64,000 nt of DNA from Gracilaria gracilis (Eukaryota > Rhodophyta > Florideophyceae > Gracilariales > Gracilariaceae), in the NCBI GenBank assembly GCA_030374805.1, contig JARGSG010000231.1, forward strand, positions 372,001 to 436,000, given 5' to 3'. Within the stretch, counting starts at the first letter, position 1. Every line of letters begins with the position of its first letter. The notes under the pieces were generated by a model. That model was given only the letters and a program-made list of their open reading frames with translations, did not search any database and was not told where the DNA came from. A program made the position numbers and the translations under genes. Positions 42,461-52,591 of the stretch are shown one piece after another.

Positions 42461-42961
42461 TTATTCACTATTCGAACGGTTTCTAAGGTGCACCACTTTA
42501 CTCTCCCCGGGATGGTACCTCATGCTGCACCCCCACTTGCGGGATAGAGCATAGCGGAGCTCGCCGATCTTAGCTTCTCGCATAGCGATTTGCTGGCGGA
42601 CAGCCATTCGTTCATCCTCGAGCTCCGCTTCCCGCTTTTCAATCGCCTCCAAGCTGAGCCTGTTGAGGGACGCAAGATGGTTTCTGCGCTCCTCCAACTC
42701 TTCGCGCAAATGGCGCTCCACCATGTCCGCTTTTTCTTTCTTCTCAGCAAAAGCCTTTTTCCATAACTTCTCTTTTTCCTCAACATCCCTTTCTCCATTC
42801 TGCTGTAACATTTCGAATTGGTCCAGAATCGCAGAGTACTCCCGCACCAACTCCTCAACCTCCGATTCTTCTTTCTTAATTTGAATCTTTTGTTTCCTTC
42901 CCTTGTTGCTGGTAATGCCCGCGAGGACCAGCAACCCAATGTTGACCAGAAATCCAAACAT
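42461..42961 (-). CDS. Small N-terminal-TM coiled-coil protein, type II (arm A copy)
   Basis: 166 aa, no introns. MFGFLVNIGLLVLAG is the hydrophobic helix, followed by NKGRKQKIQIKK and a coiled coil with VREY and EKEKLWKKAFAEKKEKAD; the conserved tail is ELEDERMAVRQQIAMREAKI then GELRYAL. A non-coil C-terminal segment (WGCSMRYHPGE) is unique to type II. It is about 88% identical in protein to its inverted partner at 61242, although the surrounding DNA is about 98% identical. It has a strong TATA promoter. The predicted product is a membrane-anchored coil; function unknown. Confidence 0.82.
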   Translation of the reverse strand: MFGFLVNIGLLVLAGITSNKGRKQKIQIKKEESEVEELVREYSAILDQFEMLQQNGERDVEEKEKLWKKAFAEKKEKADMVERHLREELEERRNHLASLNRLSLEAIEKREAELEDERMAVRQQIAMREAKIGELRYALSRKWGCSMRYHPGESKVVHLRNRSNSE

Positions 42962-43019
42962 TGTTCAAGCGATAGCGATCAACAGAAACAATAGTGAATT
43001 GAAACTGAATGTGACCGAA

Positions 43020-43104
43020 GGCGGGCAGCGGAGGAGAAGAGGAAGCCAACGGGACCATCATGCTGCCTTTTATACCCCTTTCTCCCCCTCCCCACGGTTG
43101 TCAG
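43020..43104 (-). promoter_or_regulatory. Family promoter module (type II, arm A)
   Basis: Minus strand: CTGACAAC (43104-43097), TATAAAAG (43074-43067), CTCCGCTGCCCGCC (43033-43020), then ATG at 42961, 113 bp from the TATA start. Confidence 0.85.
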
Positions 43105-43965
43105 TTCTAATTGAGCTACCTCTCCTTCACGATTTAGGGTGGCCGTATTCTCGGTTTGCATTCAATCGTACAGTCAGTTGCACTCACCGTGACACAAACC
43201 GTGTCCCAGAGGAAAGTGGAAGGAATGGAGAGATACGCAGCGTTCCCGAGGACAACGAAAAGATAGCACTCTGCACTTCGTCTTCTACAGAGGCGTGCAT
43301 TTGCTAACAGACCTATGCATGCCTGTGAGCTCTGAAAGAAATGCTCTTGATTGTATCAATGCAGAGTCATTCAGAGTTTGCAGGGGTGTGCGTGTCTGTG
43401 TGTTTCTGTGTCAGTAGGCGAGCTGTGGGAGCTGGTTCACTACCGGGCTCAGCTCCGTGCCCACGAAGCGGGTTCCGTGCGGTGGTTGTTGAATTCATCA
43501 CCATAGTTCCTCGCCCTTGATTGAACCCCTGAACGTTTGTAAGCGTTTCCCAGCACGGCGACGAACTGCTGTTCGAGCAGGGCGAGGAACATGTTGTGAT
43601 GGCATGAAGTGTTATTCGACTTGTAGACATTTCAACGTTTAACAGCGCTTAAAATCACCTTGAGCTTCTCGACAAGAAGGCGTACCAAGAAATCTCACTG
43701 AATCTCAGGTGACTATCATGATTTGGAAATGGCACCTTAGAAAGCAACTGACCCACGCACAAGCCCTGGAACAGGCCGTGCATGGGCTGACCGGCCGGAT
43801 GCCTTCATCTTGTGGATCCCATGTCATTTTGGCGTGGTCTGTTTCTCTTTATTACGACGTAGTACGAAAACTATACTATCTGTAGTGTAGACGGCACTCT
43901 GTCTTTAAGAAGGCCTCAAACTCTGAGGGGCAGTGCTTGGTCATGTCAGTCATTGTTTCGTCTCT

Positions 43966-44551
43966 TCATTCTGTGGATCTGGAGAGCTCGTTTCTTCGTA
44001 CATAGCCGCTGGGTGGAAAGAACAAACGCTTTCTGTAGAAAAGAGCGCTAGCACATAGTACAGGTTCAGTATTCCGGACTTCAGTTTCATCGCTAATAGA
44101 GCCCAAGCAGCGGCGGGTGACACTTTTGCTGTTTCTCTTCGTCTTCAGCACAGTGTTCACATCGGAGTACAAAGGTAGTCTACTGGTCTTTGCACTTCAA
44201 TCTGGGTGGGATGTTTATTCCTGATTCACCAGGGCATCAACAAGCACGTTTATGTCGGAACCCGCATTGGCCAGGGACCCATGCGATGTGTATCTTGCAT
44301 TATACGTGAAGGTTATAGAGGGCAACAGAAGCAAGGCATTGCAACATGCTGCATTGCTTTCGCAGGTTGCCTAGCAGGGCTTCGATTACAGGGTGGGAAT
44401 CATGCACAACCAGAGCATACCGATACGATATTGAATTGTTAGGACTGCAGCAAGGATTATGTGAATTCGTGTAGTACAGCATGGGAGCAAGCATTAGCTC
44501 GGTCTGAAATATTGTAGTTCTCAGACTCTTGCTTCCATTTCCAGATTTCAC
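43966..44551 (-). mobile_element. LINE RNase H remnant (arm A copy)
   Basis: Counterpart of 59633-60219. The reading contains ALVVHDSHPVIEALLGNLRK, an in-frame stop, AWVPGQCG, a frameshift, then a degraded NVLVDALV. It is more eroded than the arm B copy, where NELVDALVKSG is still readable. Confidence 0.55.
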
Positions 44552-45188
44552 GTTGCCTTGCTGCTACTGGATGTGTCTAAAGAAAGAGTTCTTGTTCTCT
44601 GCCTTCCTGAAGAGAGCGAGCCTTATATGCAGCTCTAACAAGATCCCTCTTTCTAGAGTTGAGTAATAGAAGGTGTTCCCCATTGTTGAGAATTTGGAAA
44701 TGGGGACCTGCGTTAAGCTTGCACCATCGAAACGTGGGGATGAAATTGAATGTCTTGATGCCTGTATGATTGTACCACACCTGAGCATGTACTACTCTAT
44801 AGTTATCCTACCTCAAGAATGCTCGGACTCAAGACTCTTGCTCAGGACAGAATGGATAAAGGGAAAAAGGGAAGATCACAAGCAAAGCACACGAAGGCGA
44901 AGTTGTTGAAGGCAGAAACACAAATTTATTCGAATGACTATCAGCGCGAAGAATCTGAAGGAGAAGAAGAAAAGAGAGAAGAGCAAGTCGATTGGGGGAG
45001 TAGAAAAATTGAGTTGCAGAGCAACGAGGAATGTGTGTTTGAAGTTGAGGGGAAAGTGAAGGATAGTTAGTCGTTAGTAGTTGGTAGTGGAAGTCAGTTA
45101 GTTGGGGTCGTGTCGATCATGCACTTGGAGAGCACCAGCAGGCGGCGGACGCGCACTTTGAGAGCCCGAAGGGCGACACGCCGGCACT

Positions 45189-45272
45189 TTAATACCAAAT
45201 GCAACCTGTGGGCGGCATGACGAGCGTCACCCCCTTCAGGCCATCGTCCGATGCGAGAGGGTTCGGCTCCAT
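45189..45272 (-). CDS. 27-aa microprotein candidate (arm A copy)
   Basis: ATG in the context TACCATGG at 45272, product of 27 residues starting MEPNPLASDDGLKG and ending PPTGCIWY. A TATAAATA box (45347-45340) lies 75 bp upstream. It differs from the arm B copy at one residue (Val for Gly at position 15). In this copy the frame stays open upstream; in arm B a one-base change breaks that extension but leaves the microORF intact. Confidence 0.45.
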   Translation of the reverse strand: MEPNPLASDDGLKGVTLVMPPTGCIWY

Positions 45273-45339
45273 GGTACAGGCGGCGACCAGCGACGAGGGC
45301 GGAAGAGCGAGGGCACAGGGTTCGACTTTGGGAGGGCGG

Positions 45340-45347
45340 TATTTATA
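45340..45347 (-). promoter_or_regulatory. TATA box TATAAATA before the microORF
   Basis: CCCTATAAATACCG on the minus strand, identical in both arms. Confidence 0.55.
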
Positions 45348-45472
45348 GGGAAGCGGAGCTGGGGGTTTGGGGAGGAGTGGCAGCGAGTTGTGACTGAGGG
45401 CGGTGAAAATGAATTGCAAGGCAACTGTGAGGTAACGCCCTCTTGCATTCATGTCTAGGATTGCGAGCTGCA

Positions 45473-47036
45473 TGTGACGACCAGCATGTTCCGTATGCGA
45501 GTGGTAGCTATCGAAGGAGGGTGGAATGTAGAAGAAAGAATGTTTTCTAATACAACCTTGTTGTGGAGTGAGTAACAGTGGTGACGTACTTGGTTCGAAT
45601 TGAAGCGCTCCTCAGTCGTTGTGTGGGTGAATAATACGACACACCCGTCGTCGGAATGGAGAGTGACGTGCCTATCAGCGACCATCATGGCCGCTGTGTC
45701 ACGATTTCGTTCTTGTGATGGAATAGTAGACTTTTCGCGAACAGGTGTATCTGTAGTATTTCGGAATCTTTAACCAAGGGAGAAGTCTTTGAAGGGAAGC
45801 GACCATTTGTTTTCGTATTGCACTTGTTAGTAACAAGTTGTTACTCTTGTACCCCCATTTCCATGCAGATGCCTTTGATTACAGCGACATTAAACGGGAA
45901 TGAGGATGGAAGCTTAGCCAAATATCGCGTATAGAAGTAGAGCCAGTGCTTGTCAACCACGGAAAAAGTGACAAGGATATAGTAGTATATTTCATGTGTA
46001 CGTATCCCTGAATGCCTCGTACATCGTCATGAAGAATATATCTACGGACATCATCGGGGTCTCTTAGCGACATCGAAAGCTCTTAATAGTACCCATATGC
46101 TCAGAAGCGCCTATCTCCGACACATTCTAAGACTCACATGTTTACCCAAAGAGAGAGAGAGAGGGAGAGAGATCCATACACATAACGTGTCTGGGACGAA
46201 GTGATATTTCACCGAACTTCCTTGTATCACAGACGATGACTTGCTTGAGTCTCTTTACTTTTGACTGCAATTGTACATGGAAAATGACATTGCTACTGAA
46301 TGGATAACACTGGTTTGCTTTCTTGCATGAGGGATCCAGGAATCCCTTTCCTTCCATGATGTATAGTATACATTGTATACCCGATCCCGTTGTTGAATTC
46401 ACGAGCTAGAGATTCCTGTGGAACCTGCTAGTGCACGTGAAGTGAACCATCAATTCCTACCACAGAACCTAAAAACCTTTCTCTTTGTTCCCGGTCAACT
46501 TTTCCAGGAAACATTCCCACATATACCAAGTTCTTGCACGATCAAAGTTCTCCAACAAACAAACCTACTTGACAGCGACTTATGCTCCAGGTAGATCGAA
46601 GCCTACATTAGTAGGTCTGGAGCGGTGTCACTTATAATCGTTCATCCACCCGGTAGAGCGACTTGGTTGTCACTTTCACCTTCGAGCTTTGGTGCACACC
46701 AAACCTCTCCCAGAATACAACAAAACCCTTCCTCCACTCCAGTAACGTAGTCACTCCAATAGCATGGTTTCAGGCCCCAAACAAAAATGCTTGCTGTTCT
46801 ATCCAGGTCTGCAGTATCGTATTTAGATATCTCAGGTCACGTGTTTCGTTGCACACAGATGTACCGACACCGCAGTGTGCCCATTTGTCTCTGTCGCTGT
46901 TTTGATCTGATGAACTGCGCCATTCCAAGATCTACACCACAAAAAGGGAAGACTTCTTCACCGTTTCGTGAACACAAGATCTCCATACCAAACGCTGCCT
47001 CAAACAACACAGAGACGTGAGTGTCAGCGATTTCCT
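45473..47036. other. Region between arm A and DCP2
   Basis: 45473-45720 matches 58460-58693 at about 75-80%. The rest has no supported gene. A (GA)n run lies at 46149-46170. A minus-strand reading near 46480 (VVGIDGSLHVH) hints at a DDE-type transposase but is too short to call. Confidence 0.5.
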
Positions 47037-48488
47037 TCAGGGAGGGCTCTTTGCGCGCATAACAGCTCGAATCGCATCTCTATTGAACACAAAAGTCTCC
47101 GTAGGTTCTCTTTTCTTGACAAGGTGTTTTATGAAAGAAGCTCTCCCGAAACTTTGTTGTGATTCATTGAGATCACCGAACAGGTTTTTGGCGGGCATCG
47201 GCACGGCCTGAGCCTCACGAAGCTCTTCTTCGGTGAAGTCCTTGCTGGTAACGAAGGGCACGGGCCAAAACTCGTCTTTCAAACCCTTTTCCGCAGCTAT
47301 TCGATCGGTTTCGAGGACGTAGCGATGAAACAGCTGCTTTCTTTCGGAGTCGCTGAGGACAGTGCCACCTATTGTACCGAAAGTCGCCATGTTTCGGAGG
47401 GCTTCCTGTAAAGCCGCATCCTTGCGTGACTTTCTGCCAGTTCCCCTCGATTCAGAGGATTGGTTCGCTTTGGCTTTGGGCGTCTTTCGTCTTGGCGGTG
47501 TCTTCTTCTTCGGTAAACTGTCATCACCACTTGATTCTCTCAAGCTGTGGTTTTCGTTGACTCGCTCGACGACCGGCTTGCTACATTCCTTCAGCTTCGT
47601 TCTCGGTGTGGAGTAATCTCTGCCATTGGACAAGCTTATCTCAAGATTAGGCATTGACTTTGAGCTGTCCCTGATTGCCTTCTGTCGTCGCGAGATCCAG
47701 GCCTTGAGTCGCTTGGTAAAGGCAGCAACTCCATTCTGCGAGAAGAGCTTTACCTTTTCTCGACGCGGCGATGTCTTCGCCTCAGCCTCCGCCTGTTTGT
47801 TCAGAGCCTTCGCAGCCTTTGGCGAATCAGGCAGCGTGGAAATCGAGACCCATTCAATGTCAGAGATCTCTTTTCTGGTCTGCGTTTCAAAGCGCGTGTC
47901 CTCTGGTACATTTGTGACGATGAAGATTCGACACGGCCTGCCGCTGGAAAGCGAGTCAAGGTAGTCGGTGTTCTTGTTGACGTATCGAGACATGTCGAAG
48001 CCAGTCTCCTCGCGCACTTCTCGCACGGCGGCATCCAGCTCGGTCTCGTCTTTGGCGAGCTTGCCCTTTGGAAACCCCCAGCGCGCTGTCGGGCCCCAGC
48101 CGCGTACCAGCAGAACCTTGTCCATGCGCGGGTTGAGCAAGGCAGCGCCGCATGTTGGCACCTCTTGCTTGTACGACTGGAATTGGGCAACCAGTCGGTC
48201 TACATCGTTTCGGTATTGTTTCAGTAGCGATGTATGATCGAACAGTCTGGCGGCAAAGTGCTTGAGCGGCAGACGAGGCAATGAGGGGTTGTTATCGCGA
48301 TAAAAGTCATCGTAAAACCAATGTGCAGACTCAATTGCGAAGAATAAACGTTCGAACGATTCGTACTCCACGGCCGGAAGGTTGACCAGAAAGCGCATGC
48401 ACAGATCATCCAGCACCTCCAAGAGCTCCGGCGAAGTGCATGACTTTTTCGAGGCGGACATGTTCGCTGCGGTACGCGACGCAGGCAT
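47037..48488 (-). CDS. DCP2: mRNA-decapping enzyme DCP2
   Basis: 483 aa, no introns. It hydrolyses the m7G cap in 5'-3' mRNA decay. Residues about 18-105 form the N-terminal regulatory domain (LLEVLDDLCMRFLVNLPAVE, FFAIESAHWFYDDFYRD, LPLKHFAARLF). The Nudix fold follows: VPTCGAALLNPRMDKVLLVR (M122 begins MDKVLLV), GWGPTARWGFPKGKLAKDE and REVREETGFD, giving the full Nudix box G-x5-E-x7-REVREETG. Residues 250-410 are basic and low complexity. The end is conserved (NRDAIRAVMRAKSPP). ATG at 48488; a second at 48461 is also possible. The open frame extends upstream only through a GTG. Codons from about 96 on are duplicated at 62808-64000. Confidence 0.95.
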   Translation of the reverse strand: MPASRTAANMSASKKSCTSPELLEVLDDLCMRFLVNLPAVEYESFERLFFAIESAHWFYDDFYRDNNPSLPRLPLKHFAARLFDHTSLLKQYRNDVDRLVAQFQSYKQEVPTCGAALLNPRMDKVLLVRGWGPTARWGFPKGKLAKDETELDAAVREVREETGFDMSRYVNKNTDYLDSLSSGRPCRIFIVTNVPEDTRFETQTRKEISDIEWVSISTLPDSPKAAKALNKQAEAEAKTSPRREKVKLFSQNGVAAFTKRLKAWISRRQKAIRDSSKSMPNLEISLSNGRDYSTPRTKLKECSKPVVERVNENHSLRESSGDDSLPKKKTPPRRKTPKAKANQSSESRGTGRKSRKDAALQEALRNMATFGTIGGTVLSDSERKQLFHRYVLETDRIAAEKGLKDEFWPVPFVTSKDFTEEELREAQAVPMPAKNLFGDLNESQQSFGRASFIKHLVKKREPTETFVFNRDAIRAVMRAKSPP

Positions 48489-49224
48489 AGGGCGGACAAG
48501 CACGAAAAGACGCGCGACGCGGGGGAGTACTGCTACGCGCGACGCGGCGAGAAGAAGCGCTACTGCTGCGCGAGGACACGTAATTGATGCGGTGGAAGAA
48601 GCGACGCGAGGTGGAAGAGCAGCGTCTGCGGCGTGGGTGTGGGCGGCACGACTGGGTGTGTGAAGACCGGGGCGGGATGGAGACGCGAGGCGGGCGCGAG
48701 CAGACAGCGGTGCACGAAGGAGGCAATCGGTGAAGAGGTGCGAGAGTATGGTTGACCACAAGAAAGACACGAGCGCGCGTGATGTGCACCAAAAAGCCGC
48801 GGAGCCAAGGCGGCGCGATGGCAAGCGGGGACACACTTGAAAGCGCCACCGACCTCAGCAGTCGCGTGCGCGGCGAGTCCAGCGCTTTATTTTAATTCAT
48901 TCGCGCTTGTCGACGGTCCCCCCTTCCCCCCGCGCGCCGCACGCATGTGCATTGCGCATTGTGCATGCGACGCTTCCGGCTCCGTGGCGACCTTCTGCGG
49001 TGACCATTTGCGCCTCCGGCGCCTCCGGCGGCGGCGTCGGCTGCTGGCGCGGCCGCTTGTGCGTCATGCATAGATGATCTACGTAGACTTCGCGACGGTG
49101 CGTGCTGCATGGTTGTGCAGGTCGGCGCGGCCGACCGGACGCGCTTCGCGCTGTCGCGCCCGCGCCGCAGACTGCTCAGCCTTTCGGGTGGCGAGTCATG
49201 TACCTTGAACGTATCTCGCGCTCA

Positions 49225-49257
<33 letters not shown>

Positions 49258-49634
49258 CGTTCATCTCCGCGCGTAACTTTACACGAGATGTGCTTCTGCC
49301 GCGGGTGTCAGTGCTTGTTGCCTTTTGGGAGCCTCGTAGATACGCGGAGACCTAATCGGCGGGGGCGCGCCGCTTTTTGCATCAACTGGCGTGCGTATAT
49401 ACGAAGGTATATGCGGGCGGTGCTCGCGCTCCGAGTCCATACCATGGTGCTTCATTGGCCGATTCGCCGTTTTGATTCATTCCGGCCGACCGTTATCCCA
49501 TTCACTTTATCAGCTATTGTCTCCCACAACTCCGCTTAAAAGCGTACTCCCATCGACCCATTGCCGCCGTCTCGCCGTTGCCATCCTGTCTTATCCATCC
49601 ATTCAATACTCTGCTCATCGCCAATACCTGCAGA
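48489..49634. other. Divergent promoter region between DCP2 and SDR
   Basis: GC-rich, with a (CTG)9-like run at 49226-49256 and TACGAAGGTA at 49400-49409, 226 bp before the SDR ATG. No gene. Confidence 0.55.
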
Positions 49635-50543
49635 ATGGCCTCGCTTCTTCGCATCCTGGACTGCTTCGTTAATCAGCCCAAATTCGTCGCCCCGGCTGTC
49701 GACATGTCGGCGAAGACTGTCGCCCTCACGGGCCCCACCAAGGGCGGTATTGGCTATGAAACAGCTCTACGGCTGGCCAAGTTTGGCAGCAAGGTCGTGC
49801 TGCTTGCTCGGAACCCCACCAAATCCGCTGAGGCTGCCGATTCCATTCGCGACGCTCATCCCTCTGCACAGGTACACCAAGTGCCATGCGACCTGTCCAG
49901 TCTGCACTCCGTCACAGAGTGCGCCAACTCTCTCAAGTCTGTGCTCCCTGCTCAGCTTGATGTGCTGGTTTGCAATGCAGGAATTCATCAAAATGGCTCC
50001 GAAACCACCCCAGATGGGTATGAGAAGACTTTTGCAGTTTGTGTGCTCGGTCATCACAAGTTGATTTACATGCTCCAGCCAAAGCGTGTCGTGTGGGTTA
50101 CTGGTGATGTCTATATCTTCGCCAATGGTACGCCGAGCCCAACCGCTCCTGTGGGCGGCATGCAAGCATATATGAGAGCGAGTCTGGCGAGACTCTTGTT
50201 GATTCGTGAGTTGAAGAAGCAAAATGAACAGAATGGCATTTCAATGCAACTTGTGGGCGTACATCCAGGAGTGATTAACTCTAACTTCGCGAAGGGTCCT
50301 GAGTTTCTCAAGCGCATTGTGGGTACTGTGCTGCTAACAGTGGAATATGGATCGGAAGCATCGGTATATGCTGCAAGTGCAAAGTCGGAGGACCTGCATC
50401 AAGATGAACCACTGCCCTACTATCACAACAAGAAAGGGTGGTTCACTCTACCTCACAATGATCTTGCTATGGACGAACACATGGCCCGAACTCTTTTCGA
50501 AGAGTGTGACAAGGTTTGTGGCATCTCAAGGTCGTCGACATAA
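49635..50543 (+). CDS. Short-chain dehydrogenase/reductase-like protein, atypical active site
   Basis: 302 aa, no introns. The Rossmann start is VALTGPTKGGIGYETALRL, with one residue more than the classic TGxxxGxG spacing. The NNAG-type motif is LVCNAG. The strand that usually ends in the catalytic Ser reads RVVWVTGDVY, and the YxxxK motif reads AYMRASLARLL: the Tyr is kept but the Lys position is Ser. VHPGVINSNF follows normally. The N-terminal ~40 residues (MASLLRILDCFVNQPKFVAP) precede the fold and may target or anchor the protein. With Ser and Lys both altered, it may be a non-catalytic SDR or use a different mechanism. The substrate is unknown. Confidence 0.85.
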   Translation: MASLLRILDCFVNQPKFVAPAVDMSAKTVALTGPTKGGIGYETALRLAKFGSKVVLLARNPTKSAEAADSIRDAHPSAQVHQVPCDLSSLHSVTECANSLKSVLPAQLDVLVCNAGIHQNGSETTPDGYEKTFAVCVLGHHKLIYMLQPKRVVWVTGDVYIFANGTPSPTAPVGGMQAYMRASLARLLLIRELKKQNEQNGISMQLVGVHPGVINSNFAKGPEFLKRIVGTVLLTVEYGSEASVYAASAKSEDLHQDEPLPYYHNKKGWFTLPHNDLAMDEHMARTLFEECDKVCGISRSST

Positions 50544-51163
50544 ATCGTTCGAGAAGTTAGAGAGCAACGCAAGAAGACGAAGGCTTTTTTTCTGACACGG
50601 ATGTTTTGGTCATTCACTATTGATAGCTTTGCAATTCAAAGAAAGGGCGTAACATTAGAGGGGAGTAAGGATCAACTGCTTTGGTTATGTGTTTTGAAGT
50701 CTGCGCCCTAGGAGGTGTTAAACTAGTTCGGGGTTGAATCCGTACAAACTTCTCACATTTTGGACAAAGAAAACCTAGATTCATTGCTTCCTCATGTAAG
50801 AAGGATTGCGCGAAAGGCCTGTGTCGTTCATCTTAAAGGGAAGAGAGAAGACTATCCCCATCTTTGCGCACTCCATGCTTAAGAGGAGCTAGTCGTTTTC
50901 GCAAGATCGTGACCATAGTGATCCATTTGGCATTGAATTGGGCAACCCAATGGATCATCGTTCCCACCACAGGCAGCAGCGACACTTTTCCTTTTCCACG
51001 CTGGCATGTTCTAATTGTCGAAAAAGGATTGGTGACGGGTAATGAGCAGGATTAACGTAGAATAGCTTGCAAGTTTATTTCTTTAGTACATGTAGCTTAT
51101 CAACTCGTAGAACGCCCTTTTAGCTAACAGAAGCACAAGCATCATGCTGATCAATAGGGGTAT
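50544..51163. other. Convergent 3' region
   Basis: 3' flanks of the SDR and DUF6818 A genes. No gene. Confidence 0.55.
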
Positions 51164-52007
51164 CTAGTCAAACGTGAATAAGGTTGCACCGTACTGTGTC
51201 AAAACAATCGGGACATCGCGGCCAAAAGCCTAAGGTCAGTCTTTTGGGATGATGGACATTCGAAGATGAGTAGGAGGAGTAAAGGTCAGCGGGTTGATGA
51301 AACATTCTTTTGCGCACTAGTTTTTGATCTAAACTTACAAGTTCGTAATCATCGTCTTCTTCGCTGTCAAAGTCAGATTCGTAGTATTCATATTCTTCTT
51401 CATAACAACCCTCTTCTTCCTCGCTGCTCAAGCCAGATTCTTCAGATCGATTGTCATCGTGTTTGTCAAACACTTTGGTGGATACCACCGAACAATTATC
51501 ACCGTCCTCGCCTCCATCGCGCTTTTCAGAACGAGATTTGATCAAAGCACTTATGCTCCTCGCGCGACATGGAAATGACTGCGGGTCAGACGACACAGGG
51601 GCTCGTTGAAGAGTGTAAAACTTTCTTCGCAGGGAGCGAACAGTTCTGGAACACTCGAAAAATGCTTTGCTATGTCTGGTTCTAAGCTCTTCCCATTCAT
51701 GTGGGGTAATTGGTAGAATCTCATCCAAGAGGTTGAGCAGATATCTGGTCTCGTAAGGCGAGTAACCAGGCCCTCTCTTGTTCTTCGAGGCTGTCTTGTT
51801 CTTTTTGCATGGTGGTTCTTGGTTCTGCGCTTCTGCAAAGGGTAGTTTGCGTTTCGCACTTGCTGCTGCGTTAGCAAGTTCACCCGTTGATGCATTCTTC
51901 TGTTCACTTCTGTGCCTACCATTCTCTTCCCCCGTCGCTGCAGGGGCAGAAGAACATGGAAGGAATGAATGAGACCATGATTGCTGTTCGACCTTGTCGT
52001 TCATCAT
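51164..52007 (-). CDS. DUF6818 (Myb/SANT-like) protein A, 2 exons
   Basis: 244 aa if spliced: exons 52007-51339 and 51229-51164, intron 109 nt (GTAAGT...CTTAG). The domain at residues about 77-165 reads KNKRGPGYSPYETRYLLNLL, ITPHEWEELRTRHSKAF, SLRRKFYTLQRAPVSSDP, the pattern of DUF6818, a helical Myb/SANT-like fold common in oomycetes and algae and probably DNA-binding. A very acidic region follows (SEEEEGCYEEEYEYYESDFD). The spliced tail (PIVLTQYGATLFTFD) aligns with the start of exon 2 of the paralogue at 55287, which supports the intron; without splicing a 279-aa form results. It ends about 100 residues before its paralogue. An E2F-like palindrome lies 350 bp upstream. Confidence 0.75.
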
Positions 52008-52358
52008 GCCGATCGGCGATACAGGTAAGCAAGCCTCACAGAGAGTGTGTTTTCAGAGAAGCAGAGTTCAGCTCCTTGACATGAACGAAATGGATGCAAA
52101 TAACTCTGATAATGAGATCAAACTGTTTCAAGGGCAGTGTTGCATGACTGGAGAGAAGAAGATGCTGTGGCTCATGAGTATGACTCGGACGGTGGATGCA
52201 TTTGGGGCTTCGGTTAAGAAGGATGCATGGCAAGAGTTACTCCTGACTTACAAACGATGAGCGAACATGCGAATGTTGTGTTCAGCCTTAAGTTTTTGGG
52301 CGTGGTGCTGTATGTTTCGCTCCACAAATTCGCATCACAGATCCGCTCCAGAGCTGCA

Positions 52359-52370
52359 TTTGGCGCCAAA
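52359..52370. promoter_or_regulatory. E2F-like palindrome TTTGGCGCCAAA
   Basis: Perfect palindromic E2F-type site 352 bp before the DUF6818 A ATG. The paralogue B has the same 12-mer about 310 bp before its ATG at 56467 (265 bp before the one at 56512). Confidence 0.6.
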
Positions 52371-52534
52371 AGCAAGCATTTTTCTATTTCTGTTTTGATT
52401 TCAAGATGCAAGGGATAATTTCCGATTTGCTCACAATGATCGCCGTGATGAATTGATCACAGATGTGAAATGGTTTCCGACAACATGATGATGAATGAAT
52501 GAAAGTCATCGACCCTTGTATCTTATCCACGAAG

Positions 52535-52565
52535 GTACAGTACCGTTGGTACCACGGTACTGTAC
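52535..52565. repeat. Hairpin GTACAGTACCGT / ACGGTACTGTAC
   Basis: 12-bp perfect arms around TGGTACC. It includes TACCGTTGGTACC and abuts ACGAAGGTA (52529-52537), just past the 3' end of the coiled-coil gene. Confidence 0.75.
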
Positions 52566-52591
52566 AGTGTAGATATTTATCTGTATTGTAT

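Larger units (their letters stand above)
41402..45472 (+). repeat. Arm A of the inverted duplication
   Basis: This 4.1-kb segment matches 58694-62806 in reverse complement at about 97-99% over most of its length. Exceptions are a more diverged patch over the coiled-coil gene and a few tandem-repeat length differences. It contains a type II coiled-coil gene, LINE RNase H debris and a 27-codon ORF. Similarity continues at only about 75-80% from 45473 to 45720. Confidence 0.95.
52008..52591. other. Upstream region of DUF6818 A
   Basis: Contains the E2F-like palindrome (52359) and the TACGAAGGTA/TACCGTTGGTACC pair within a hairpin (52529-52565). No gene. Confidence 0.55.

Noticed and set aside
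44819-45070. 83-codon Lys/Glu-rich ORF in arm A and its counterpart in arm B
   Set aside because: Low-complexity GAA/AAG sequence without a TATA box or any protein-family match; the ATG differs between copies.
46390-46490. Harbinger-like VVGIDGSLHVH on the minus strand
   Set aside because: Only one short motif, followed by a stop and no further DDE blocks; too weak to call a transposase.
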